From Actinomycetota bacterium (lineage in GTDB: Bacteria; Actinomycetota; Actinomycetes; Streptosporangiales; Streptosporangiaceae), in the NCBI GenBank assembly GCA_003168295.1, contig PMST01000675.1, forward strand, positions 1 through 5,018: 5,018 nucleotides of DNA, read 5' to 3'. The number at the start of each line of letters is the position of its first letter. Within the stretch, counting starts at the first letter, position 1. The notes under the pieces were generated by a model, which was not told the DNA's origin, ran no database searches, and saw only the letters and a program-made list of their open reading frames with translations. Below, in pieces: positions 1 to 5,018 of the stretch. Both the position numbers and the translations under genes were made by a program.

Positions 1-167
1 CGGATCAGCTCCATCGGGAACAACGGCGCCAGGTCCTGCGGCCCGACCGGCTGCAGCGTTCCCGGGTGCAGCGGCGGGGGCGGGGGAGCGGGCAGGTCAG
101 GGATCACGTTGTACCACTGGCGAGGGATCTCCGACTCATCCAGCGTGATCTTGGTGCGCTCGCTCAC
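1..167 (-). CDS. trpB: TrpB2-type tryptophan synthase beta-like PLP enzyme, N-terminal fragment
   Basis: Only the first 55 codons are present; the gene runs off the left edge. The protein begins [20 protein letters not shown] and continues through a proline-rich stretch to LHPGT and [12 protein letters not shown] at residues 34-56. This is the characteristic N-terminus of the TrpB2 branch (TrpB-like, PLP-dependent, usually about 430-450 aa), which carries an N-terminal extension absent from standard TrpB. TrpB enzymes condense indole with serine to make tryptophan in the cytosol. TrpB2 members often lie apart from trpA and may act mainly as indole-salvage enzymes. The catalytic lysine and PLP phosphate-binding loop lie outside the window, so activity cannot be judged. 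I chose the GTG at 165-167 because GGTGGAGG lies about 5 nt upstream and the family similarity starts within a few residues. An in-frame GTG five codons earlier overlaps that Shine-Dalgarno and is less likely. The gene lies downstream of pntB on the same strand, separated by 201 bp of hairpin-rich sequence, so it probably has its own promoter. Confidence 0.85.
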   Translation of the reverse strand, partial: MSERTKITLDESEIPRQWYNVIPDLPAPPPPPLHPGTLQPVGPQDLAPLFPMELI

Positions 168-232
168 AACAACCTCCACCGCTTCGAATCCTCACAACTC
201 CTCTGACACCTTTCCGAACCATACAGTGCTGG

Positions 233-340
233 TCCGGGGGGGCGACCCCCCGGAACCCCCCGCTCTGGGGGGCCAGCCCCCCAGACCCCCTACGGGGGGA
301 AACCCTCCCCCGTTCCCCCCTGGGACCCCCTTCGGGGGTC
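233..340 (-). terminator. Cluster of G-run/C-run hairpins after pntB
   Basis: Four hairpins lie in the gap between the pntB stop and the TrpB-like gene. One is 324-340, GACCCCC-TTC-GGGGGTC, a perfect 7-bp stem. One is 286-298, CCCCC-TAC-GGGGG. One is 264-285, a 9-bp stem (TCTGGGGGG with CCCCCCAGA) around loop CCAG. One is 233-254, a 9-bp stem (TCCGGGGGG with CCCCCCGGA) around a GNRA-type loop, GCGA. There is no U-tract, so a textbook intrinsic terminator is not seen. Actinobacterial terminators often lack U-tracts, and such stems could stop transcription or protect the 3' end of the pnt mRNA. The stems are nearly symmetrical and could act on either strand. Termination is inferred from position and structure; the hairpins themselves are directly visible. 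Confidence 0.55.
303..330 (-). other. Canonical G-quadruplex motif downstream of pntB
   Basis: The plus strand reads CCC-T-CCCCC-GTT-CCCCCC-TGGGA-CCCCC here. The minus strand, which is also the pnt mRNA strand, therefore carries four runs of at least three G separated by loops of 5, 3 and 1 nt. This meets the usual G3+N1-7 pattern. It overlaps the 324-340 hairpin, so the two structures would compete. The motif is directly visible; folding in the cell is not shown. Confidence 0.5.
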
Positions 341-368
341 GGCCCTTCTGCCCCTTCTACCCCTGGGG

Positions 369-1778
369 TCAGGCGACCAGGGTCTTGACGGCGGAGCTGA
401 GCTCGGACATCGCCTTCTTGGCGTCGGCGAAGTACATGCTGGTCTTGGGATTGAAGTACAGCTCGTTTTCCAGGCCGGCGTAGCCGTGCCCCATCGAGCG
501 CTTGATCACGATGATGGACTTGGCCTGGTCCACGTCCAGGATCGGCATGCCGGAGATCTCGTTTCCCGGACGGCGGGCCGCCGGGTTGGTCACGTCGTTC
601 GCGCCGATGACCAGGGCCACGTCGGTGCGGGCGAACTCCGGGTTGATGTCGTCCATCTCCACGAGCTGCGGGTACGGCACGTTCGCCTCGGCCAGCAGGA
701 CGTTCATATGGCCGGGCATCCGGCCGGCCACCGGGTGGATGGCGTAGCTGACCTCGATGCCGCGATCCTCCAGAATCTTGCCCAGCTCGGCCACGCCGTG
801 CTGGGCCTGGGCGGCGGCCAGGCCGTAGCCGGGCACGATGATCACCTTGGACGCGTACGCGAGCTGGATCGCCGCGTCGTCGGCCGCGATCGAGCGGACC
901 GGGGCGTCTACCGGCCCGCCGATGGCGACGGCGGTGTCCCCGGTACCGAACCCGCCCATGATGATGTTAACCAGCGACCGGTTCATCGCGTCGGCCATCA
1001 GCTTGGTCAAGATGCCACCCGAGGCGCCCACCAGGGCGCCGGCCACGATCAGGGCCCAGTTCCCGATGACGAACCCTGCCATCGCCACCGCGGTGCCGGT
1101 GAACGCGTTCAGCATCGAGATCACCACCGGCATGTCCGCGCCACCGATCGGCAGCACCATCATCACGCCGAACCCCAGCGACGCCAGCACCACGATCAGC
1201 AGCGCCGGCAGGCTGGCGGTGGTGAGCATATACGCGGCCGTCCCGATCGCGACGACGGCGAGGACCAGGTTGAGCAGGCGGCTGCCCTTGAAGATGATCG
1301 GCTGGCCGCCAATCAGGCCCTGCAGCTTGCCCGCCGCGATGATCGACCCGGAGAACGTCACCGAGCCGATGATCACGTCGAGCACGGTGAACACCGTGGT
1401 GGAGCCGAGCACGCCGCCGGTGTGCTCGACCTGGTAGTAGCCGTAGATCGCCACCAGCGCAGCGGCGCCGCCGCCGACCGAGTTGAACATCGACACCAGC
1501 TGCGGTATCGCCGTCATCTGTATCGTCTGCCCGGCATACAGGCCCACGGCCGAGCCGATCAGCGCCCCGGCGATCAGCACGATCCAGCCGGTCGCGGTGA
1601 CCGTGCCGTCGTGGATCAGCAGGATCAGCGTGGCCACGCCGGCGATCACCATGCCCGCGATCGACACCTGGTTGCCGCGGCGCGCGGTGGCCGGGCTGTT
1701 CATCAAGTGCAGGCCGATCACGAAGCAGGCCGCCGCCAGCACGTAGATGAGCTGGACGTTGGTGGTGAACCCGGTCAT
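369..1778 (-). CDS. pntB: NAD(P) transhydrogenase beta subunit PntB
   Basis: PntB is a 469-aa membrane subunit of the proton-translocating transhydrogenase, which transfers hydride from NADH to NADP+ using the proton-motive force. E. coli PntB is about 462 aa. Residues about 8-260 form the multi-helix membrane domain II, starting with the typical segment LHLMNSPATARRGN (24-36). N99 in MFNSVGGGAAA corresponds by motif to the E. coli proton-channel residue His91. IGGADMPVVISMLNAFTG (211-228) holds D215 and N224, matching conserved E. coli D213 and N222. Residues about 295-469 form the NADP(H)-binding domain III. It contains the GYGLAAAQAQ Rossmann-like loop (317-326), HPVAGRMPGHMNVLLAEA (348-365), GANDVTNPAA (392-401) and KRSMGHGYAGLENELYF (426-442). 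The start ATG overlaps the pntAb stop as ATGA, indicating translational coupling. The sequence is intact with all domain III motifs. The identification is very secure; the residue equivalences to E. coli are from memory. Confidence 0.98.
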   Translation of the reverse strand: MTGFTTNVQLIYVLAAACFVIGLHLMNSPATARRGNQVSIAGMVIAGVATLILLIHDGTVTATGWIVLIAGALIGSAVGLYAGQTIQMTAIPQLVSMFNSVGGGAAALVAIYGYYQVEHTGGVLGSTTVFTVLDVIIGSVTFSGSIIAAGKLQGLIGGQPIIFKGSRLLNLVLAVVAIGTAAYMLTTASLPALLIVVLASLGFGVMMVLPIGGADMPVVISMLNAFTGTAVAMAGFVIGNWALIVAGALVGASGGILTKLMADAMNRSLVNIIMGGFGTGDTAVAIGGPVDAPVRSIAADDAAIQLAYASKVIIVPGYGLAAAQAQHGVAELGKILEDRGIEVSYAIHPVAGRMPGHMNVLLAEANVPYPQLVEMDDINPEFARTDVALVIGANDVTNPAARRPGNEISGMPILDVDQAKSIIVIKRSMGHGYAGLENELYFNPKTSMYFADAKKAMSELSSAVKTLVA

Positions 1779-2173
1779 GACTGGGGCCTGCCTATGCCTA
1801 CCTTGCCCGCCAGACCCCTAAGGCCCTTGTGGCCGTTGAGTGGCTCCAGGCCTTCCTGGCTCACCTGCCCCTGGCTGGCTGGCGCTGGCGCCGCCTTCTT
1901 GCGGAACATCTTCAGCATCCTCCCGGTCACCACGTAGCCGCCTACCACGTTGGCGGCGGCGAACACCGCGGCGATGAACGCGAGGACGTAGCCGACCGGG
2001 TTGTGCGCCGTCACCCCGATCAGCAGGGCGCCCGCGAGGACGATGCCGTGGATCGAGTTGGTCGCCGACATCAGCGGCGTGTGCAGTGTGGCCGGCACCT
2101 TCCCGATGACCTCGATGCCGACGAGCAGCGCGAGCACGAAGATGGTCAGGTCAGTTACGAGTGCCGTCGACAT
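1775..2173 (-). CDS. pntAb: NAD(P) transhydrogenase small membrane subunit PntAb (PntA domain II part)
   Basis: This 132-aa protein corresponds to the membrane portion that is fused to the C-terminus of PntA in E. coli. It is a separate subunit in Rhodospirillum rubrum and mycobacteria. It opens [21 protein letters not shown]. Three hydrophobic helices lie at roughly residues 6-24, 41-57 and 60-82, with the family segment VPATLHTPLMSATNSIHGIV at 26-45. It pairs with PntB to form the proton-conducting membrane domain. The ATG at 2171-2173 is preferred over upstream in-frame codons because AAGGGAG lies about 6 nt before it and family similarity starts there. Upstream codons would add 24 polar residues that read through the pntAa coding region. 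The start lies 23 nt inside the end of pntAa and the stop overlaps pntB by 4 nt. After the third helix come RMLKMFRKK (85-93) and a polar tail of about 39 residues (94-132) rich in Gln, Gly, Pro, Lys and Arg. As I recall the family, it usually ends near the basic cluster. Confidence 0.95.
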   Translation of the reverse strand: MSTALVTDLTIFVLALLVGIEVIGKVPATLHTPLMSATNSIHGIVLAGALLIGVTAHNPVGYVLAFIAAVFAAANVVGGYVVTGRMLKMFRKKAAPAPASQGQVSQEGLEPLNGHKGLRGLAGKVGIGRPQS

Positions 2174-3326
2174 CAGCGTCTCCCTTGGTTTGCGGGCCGA
2201 GCAGGCTGGCGACGCCTTCGTGCACGACCTTGCCGTCATGCGCAATCACCACTCCAGCCTGGATTTCGTCGGCGGTATCGATGGCCAGCGCGCCGTCCTT
2301 GGTCAGGTGCAAGAGCAGCGCAGAGATGTTCCGCGAGTAGGCGTTCGAGGCCGCCGTCGGCACGGTGGCGGGCAGGTTGTCCGCGCCTACGATCGTGACC
2401 CCGTTTTCGGTGACGACCGTCTCGCCGGGCCTAGATCCGGTCACATTGCCGCCGAGCGCGCTGGCGCCCATGTCCACGATGACGGACCCGGGGGACATCG
2501 CCTTGAGCGCGTCCTCGGTGACCAGCAGCGGCGGCCTGCGGCCGGGTACCTGCGCGGTCGTGATCACCACGTCGTGCCTGGCGATATGGCCGGTTAGCTC
2601 TTCCTGCTGGGCCTGGCGCTCTTCGGCGGTCAACTCGCGAGCGTAACCGCCCTCGCCAGCCCCCGTTTCGACGGAGGTCAGCTCGAGGAACGTGGCCCCG
2701 AGCGACTCCACCTCACCTTTCGAGGCGGGCCTGACGTCATAGCCGCTTACCACCGCCCCCAGCCGCTTCGCGGTGCCAATCGCCTGCAAGCCGGCCACGC
2801 CGGCGCCGAGCACCAGCACTTTGGCGGGCCGGGCGGTCCCCGCCGCCGTGATCAGCATCGGGAAGAACCTGCCGAAGGTGGCCGCGGCGACCAGGGCGGC
2901 CTTGTAGCCGGCCACGTTCGACTGGGAGCTGAGCGCGTCCATCGGCTGCGCCCGGGACAGCGTGCGCGGCAGCCCGTCCACGCTGATCGCGGTTACCCCC
3001 TGGGCGGTCAGCGCGGCGGCCAGCCCAGGATCGGTAAGCGGGGCCAGCATGCCGATGATCGCCTGGCCTTTCCTTAGCTTGCTTATTGTCGCGGCTGGCG
3101 GCTTGGTGACGGTGAGGATCACGTCGGCGGTCTCGTAAAGCTCCGCGGCGCTGACAATGGCCGCGCCCGCGTCGGCGTAAGCCGCGTCGCTCAGCCAGGC
3201 GCCATCGCCCGCACCGCGCTCTATCATCACCTCTATCCCGGCGGGACGCAGCTTGGCTATCGCATCCGGCACCAGGGCCACCCGGCGCTCGCCCGGCGCG
3301 GTCTCTTTGACGACTGCTGCCTTCAT
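2151..3326 (-). CDS. pntAa: NAD(P) transhydrogenase alpha subunit PntAa (NAD(H)-binding domain I)
   Basis: PntAa is a 391-aa soluble subunit that binds NAD(H) and docks on the cytosolic face of the PntAb/PntB membrane part. It belongs to the alanine dehydrogenase/PntA family. The N-terminal motif [14 protein letters not shown] (7-20) is typical. [20 protein letters not shown] (124-143) is the conserved transhydrogenase segment, including R125 and Q135, which contact nucleotide or the partner subunit in studied homologues. The Rossmann fold shows GAGVAG (174-179), with the acidic strand-end residue D197 in GYDVRP. A mobile-loop equivalent GEGGYA lies at 224-229, [11 protein letters not shown] at 256-266 and [10 protein letters not shown] at 285-294. 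The start ATG has GAGG about 8 nt upstream. It is the first gene of the pntAa-pntAb-pntB operon, preceded by a 205-bp gap. The reading frame is intact and the length fits the separate domain I subunits of three-gene transhydrogenases. Alanine dehydrogenase is ruled out by the transhydrogenase signature and the operon partners. Confidence 0.97.
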   Translation of the reverse strand: MKAAVVKETAPGERRVALVPDAIAKLRPAGIEVMIERGAGDGAWLSDAAYADAGAAIVSAAELYETADVILTVTKPPAATISKLRKGQAIIGMLAPLTDPGLAAALTAQGVTAISVDGLPRTLSRAQPMDALSSQSNVAGYKAALVAAATFGRFFPMLITAAGTARPAKVLVLGAGVAGLQAIGTAKRLGAVVSGYDVRPASKGEVESLGATFLELTSVETGAGEGGYARELTAEERQAQQEELTGHIARHDVVITTAQVPGRRPPLLVTEDALKAMSPGSVIVDMGASALGGNVTGSRPGETVVTENGVTIVGADNLPATVPTAASNAYSRNISALLLHLTKDGALAIDTADEIQAGVVIAHDGKVVHEGVASLLGPQTKGDADVDGTRN

Positions 3327-3384
3327 GCGCGGGACCTCGTATCCATTTCCAGTTCTCCGGTTCTGCGGGTGCTACCGGGGTCTG

Positions 3385-3412
3385 ACGATATCTCCATCAT
3401 CACCTAGTTCAG
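3385..3412 (-). promoter_or_regulatory. Candidate promoter for the pnt operon
   Basis: On the minus strand, CTGAAC (3407-3412) and TATCGT (3385-3390) are 16 nt apart. They give a weak match to -35 and -10 elements. The predicted transcript start near 3378 would leave a leader of about 50 nt before the pntAa ATG. The elements lie just after the hairpin that probably ends the ndgR transcript, which is the expected place for a separate promoter. The matches are poor, especially at -35, so this is position-driven inference. Confidence 0.3.
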
Positions 3413-3448
3413 TTAAGGGCCTCCCGCGGCGATCCGGGAGGGCCTTAA
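3413..3448 (-). terminator. Long imperfect hairpin between ndgR and pntAa
   Basis: The arms TTAAGGGCCTCCCG (3413-3426) and CGGGAGGGCCTTAA (3435-3448) pair over 14 positions with a single G-G mismatch at 3419/3442. They enclose an 8-nt loop, CGGCGATC. This is the strongest secondary structure in the gap and lies about 85 nt past the ndgR stop, so it probably ends that transcript. Neither strand shows a U-tract after the stem, so it is a rho-independent terminator of the U-poor kind or a processing barrier. Confidence 0.6.
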
Positions 3449-3489
3449 GTCACTACCACTGCTCGGCAAAGTCACTGCCACTGCTCGGC
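3448..3489. repeat. 20-bp sequence in tandem, period 22
   Basis: AGTCACTACCACTGCTCGGC at 3448-3467 is followed by AGTCACTGCCACTGCTCGGC at 3470-3489. They share 19 of 20 positions, with two A bases between them. The first copy begins on the last base of the neighbouring hairpin. It lies in non-coding DNA between the ndgR stop and the pntAa promoter region. It may be a recent slippage duplication or a paired protein-binding site; the sequence alone does not decide. Confidence 0.8.
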
Positions 3490-3517
3490 GCCAGCCTTGA
3501 TCATCCGATTGAGCCCT

Positions 3518-3535
3518 CTAGCCACTCGTGGCTAG
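3518..3535 (-). terminator. Short hairpin spanning the ndgR stop codon
   Basis: CTAGCCAC (3518-3525) and GTGGCTAG (3528-3535) are perfect inverted repeats around a two-base centre, effectively a 7-bp stem with loop CTCG. The ndgR TAG stop (3532-3534) lies inside the arm. It may contribute to 3'-end formation or stability of the ndgR mRNA. There is no U-tract after it, so the role is uncertain. Confidence 0.4.
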
Positions 3536-4248
3536 GCCTCCGCGCGCAGCAGCTTGCCGATCTTGTCCCCGGCCCCCACGACGGCCGCGGCGTGCATCCG
3601 CCCCGGCGACCGGGTCAGGCGTTCGATCGGGCCGGAGACCGAGACCGCGGCGAGGACCCGTCCGCCCGGTCCGCGTACCGGGGCGGACACCGACGCCACG
3701 CCGGGCTCCCGTTCGGCCGCGGTGGCGGCCCAGCCGCGCCTGCGCACCTGAGCCAGGGTGGTGGCGGTGAACTTGGCGCCGCGCAGCCCGCGGTGCATGC
3801 GCCCTCCTTCTTCCCATGCGAGCAGGATCTGGGCGGCCGAGCCCGCGGTCATCGGCAGGGCGGCACCGACCGGCACGGTGTCCCGCAGTCCGCTCGCCCG
3901 CTCGGCCGCGGCCACGCAGATGCGCGTGTCGGCGTGCGCCCGGTAGAGCTGGGCGCTCTCGCCGGTGGCGTCCCTGAGCTGGATCAGAATCGGCTGCGCG
4001 ATCGCCAGCAGCCGGTCCTCGCCCGCCGCCGCGGCCAACTCGCCGATCCGCGGACCGAGCACGAACCGGCCCTGCGTGTCGCGGGCCAGCAGGCGGTGGC
4101 TCTCGAGCGCGACCGCGATCCGGTGCGCGGTCGGCCTCGCCAATCCCGTCACCTTGACCAGCTGCGCCAGGGAGGCCGGGCCGTCCTCGAGTGCGGACAG
4201 CACCGAAATCGTCTTGTCGAGGACGCCGACTCCGCTAGAGTTGTTCAT
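3532..4248 (-). CDS. ndgR: IclR-family regulator of the NdgR/LtbR type
   Basis: This is a 238-aa transcription factor. An N-terminal winged helix-turn-helix covers residues about 8-65, with [20 protein letters not shown] (26-45) as the helix-turn-helix and [10 protein letters not shown] (59-68) as the wing. An IclR effector-binding domain covers about 75-235, with TGESAQLYR (95-103), [18 protein letters not shown] (111-128), [12 protein letters not shown] (181-192) and SGPIERLT (205-212). The start [12 protein letters not shown] and these motifs closely match my recollection of Streptomyces NdgR and its corynebacterial counterpart LtbR, which control leuCD and other amino-acid genes. Divergent placement next to leuC supports this. 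The ATG at 4246-4248 is chosen because it matches the family N-terminus. The open frame extends 137 codons upstream, but that stretch is antisense to leuC. No Shine-Dalgarno precedes the ATG and a -10-like TATTCA ends 4 nt before it, so the mRNA may be leaderless. It probably represses itself and leuC through the palindrome at 4263-4281; this is inferred. Confidence 0.93.
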   Translation of the reverse strand: MNNSSGVGVLDKTISVLSALEDGPASLAQLVKVTGLARPTAHRIAVALESHRLLARDTQGRFVLGPRIGELAAAAGEDRLLAIAQPILIQLRDATGESAQLYRAHADTRICVAAAERASGLRDTVPVGAALPMTAGSAAQILLAWEEGGRMHRGLRGAKFTATTLAQVRRRGWAATAAEREPGVASVSAPVRGPGGRVLAAVSVSGPIERLTRSPGRMHAAAVVGAGDKIGKLLRAEA

Positions 4249-4302
4249 GTAATGAATACTGCCGTCTCGACATGCGAGACGCAAACGAAAGGAGTGAGCG
4301 TG
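4249..4302. promoter_or_regulatory. Divergent ndgR/leuC promoter region
   Basis: Only 54 bp separate the two start codons. Leftward, TATTCA (plus-strand 4253-4258) lies 4 nt before the ndgR ATG and could be a -10 for a leaderless transcript; no convincing -35 is seen. Rightward, the AT-richest stretch (4250-4260) could serve as the leuC -10 (for example AATACT at 4255-4260), also without a clear -35. Its start would then fall around the palindrome. The leuC Shine-Dalgarno is GAAAGGAG at 4287-4294. There is no room for a leader-peptide attenuator or a T-box. Confidence 0.6.
4263..4281. promoter_or_regulatory. Palindromic operator candidate between ndgR and leuC
   Basis: CGTCTCG-ACATG-CGAGACG is a perfect inverted repeat with 7-bp arms and a 5-bp centre. 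It lies 15-33 bp upstream of the ndgR ATG and 22-40 bp upstream of the leuC ATG. That position would overlap promoter elements of both genes. IclR-family proteins bind short palindromes in divergent promoters, so NdgR is the natural candidate ligand. The palindrome is directly visible; the binding partner is inferred. Confidence 0.6.
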
Positions 4303-5018
4303 ATGGGCCGTACGCTCGCCGAGAAGATCTGGGACGCCCACGTGGTGCGTAGCGCGGAAGGCGAGCCCGACCTGCTCTATATCGACCTCCATCTCGTGCA
4401 TGAGGTCACCAGCCCGCAGGCCTTCGACGGGCTGCGCGCGGCTAACCGCAAGGTCCGGCGCCCGGACCTGACCATCGCTACCGAGGACCACAACGTACCC
4501 ACCACCGGGATCACCGGTCCCGGCGTGCCGCTGTTCGGCCCGGGTAGCCCGGTCACCGACCCGGTGTCCCGCACGCAGGTCGAGGCGCTGCGCAAGAACT
4601 GCGCCGAGTTCGGCCTCCGGAACTACCCGATGGGTGACGGCGACCAGGGCATCGTGCATGTCATCGGGCCGCAGCTAGGGCTGACCCAGCCGGGCCTGAC
4701 CATCGTGTGCGGCGACTCGCACACCTCCACCCACGGCGCTCTTGGCGCGCTGGCCTTCGGCATCGGGACGAGCGAGGTCGAGCACGTGCTCGCCACCCAG
4801 ACCCTGCCCCAGCAGCGCCCCAAGACGATGGCCATCACGGTGAACGGCGCACTGCCGGACGGGGTGCTGCCCAAGGACCTGATCCTGGCCATCATCGCCA
4901 AGATCGGCACCGGCGGTGGCCAGGGCTACGTGATCGAGTACCGCGGCCCGGCGATCCGCGCGATGTCGATGGAGGGCCGGCTGACGGTCTGCAACATGTC
5001 GATCGAGGCCGGCGCCCG
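4303..5018 (+). CDS. leuC: 3-isopropylmalate dehydratase large subunit LeuC, N-terminal half
   Basis: LeuC, with LeuD, isomerises 2-isopropylmalate to 3-isopropylmalate in leucine biosynthesis, using a 4Fe-4S cluster. It is a cytosolic member of the aconitase family. The first 238 codons are here, roughly half of the usual 470 or so residues. The start is [15 protein letters not shown]. Visible motifs are TEDHNVP (60-66), [32 protein letters not shown] (137-168), [25 protein letters not shown] (191-215) and CNMSIEAGA (230-238). The cluster-binding cysteines lie beyond the window, so completeness is not tested. ATG at 4303 has GAAAGGAG 8 nt upstream. The in-frame GTG directly before it (4300) is possible but has only 5 nt spacing and would add one residue. 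Between DHN and SRTQ (residues 65-89) the loop is about 10 residues longer than in the E. coli and Streptomyces sequences I recall and is rich in Gly and Pro. The gene is divergent from ndgR and is probably followed by leuD outside the window. Confidence 0.97.
   Translation, partial: MGRTLAEKIWDAHVVRSAEGEPDLLYIDLHLVHEVTSPQAFDGLRAANRKVRRPDLTIATEDHNVPTTGITGPGVPLFGPGSPVTDPVSRTQVEALRKNCAEFGLRNYPMGDGDQGIVHVIGPQLGLTQPGLTIVCGDSHTSTHGALGALAFGIGTSEVEHVLATQTLPQQRPKTMAITVNGALPDGVLPKDLILAIIAKIGTGGGQGYVIEYRGPAIRAMSMEGRLTVCNMSIEAGA

Noticed and set aside
233..340. CRISPR array or insertion-sequence ends in the repetitive G/C stretch.
   Set aside because: There are no regularly spaced identical repeats, no spacers, no transposase and no flanking target duplication.
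109..483. A plus-strand frame rich in Pro and Gly across the hairpin region.
   Set aside because: The composition comes from the C-run and G-run array; it overlaps the TrpB-like start and the pntB end and resembles no protein I know.
486..1937. A 483-codon open frame on the plus strand opposite pntB and pntAb.
   Set aside because: Its translation is dominated by His, Arg, Asp and Gly, the typical look of a GC-rich antisense shadow frame. It lies wholly opposite clearly conserved pnt genes.
2174..2245. An earlier in-frame start for pntAb at 2245.
   Set aside because: It would add 24 polar residues inside the pntAa coding region, with no family similarity; the ATG at 2173 has a good Shine-Dalgarno.
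3327..3531. A tRNA or small RNA gene in the ndgR-pntAa gap, suggested by the neighbouring tRNAs of Streptomyces ndgR loci.
   Set aside because: No cloverleaf, T-loop consensus or CCA-type end is visible; only hairpins and a tandem repeat are present.
3501..3531. A ten-residue reading frame starting ATGATCAAGG on the minus strand near 3504.
   Set aside because: There is no Shine-Dalgarno, it stops inside the tandem repeat, and nothing suggests conservation.
4249..4659. A 137-codon upstream extension of the ndgR frame.
   Set aside because: It is antisense to the start of leuC and to the promoter region, shows no IclR similarity, and the known family N-terminus begins at 4248.

Overview
The window looks like chromosomal DNA from a high-GC actinomycete. 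GC is high throughout, most codons end in G or C, Shine-Dalgarno sites are of the GGAG type, and the leuC and IclR-type proteins closely resemble my recollection of Streptomyces LeuC and NdgR. I cannot name a genus. The content is housekeeping metabolism. I see no mobile element, CRISPR array, RNA gene, toxin-antitoxin pair or defence system.

Layout, left to right. (1) Positions 1-167, minus strand: the first 55 codons of a TrpB2-type tryptophan synthase beta-like PLP enzyme, cut by the window edge. (2) 168-368: a 201-bp gap packed with G-run/C-run hairpins and a G-quadruplex motif, probably the end of the upstream transcript. (3) 369-3326, minus strand: a complete three-gene proton-translocating NAD(P) transhydrogenase operon, transcribed pntAa, pntAb, pntB. 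The cistrons overlap by 23 and 4 nt. (4) 3327-3531: a 205-bp gap holding a candidate pnt promoter, a long imperfect hairpin that probably terminates the regulator gene, and a 20-bp sequence repeated in tandem. (5) 3532-4248, minus strand: an IclR-family regulator of the NdgR/LtbR type. (6) 4249-4302: a compact 54-bp divergent promoter region with a perfect 7-bp-arm palindrome. (7) 4303-5018, plus strand: the first 238 codons of leuC, open at the right edge.

How the parts work together. The ndgR/leuC divergent pair is a classic actinobacterial arrangement in which the regulator controls the leucine-biosynthetic isopropylmalate isomerase. The palindrome between the two genes is the obvious candidate operator. 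The transhydrogenase uses the proton-motive force to make NADPH from NADH, and many amino-acid pathways consume NADPH. Its position next to amino-acid genes is therefore sensible, but shared regulation is inference.

The items most worth a second look are the palindrome with an apparently leaderless ndgR start, the G/C-run structure array downstream of pntB, the 20-bp tandem repeat, a Gly/Pro-rich loop expansion in LeuC, and a basic C-terminal tail on PntAb. I found no credible undescribed biological system in these 5 kb.
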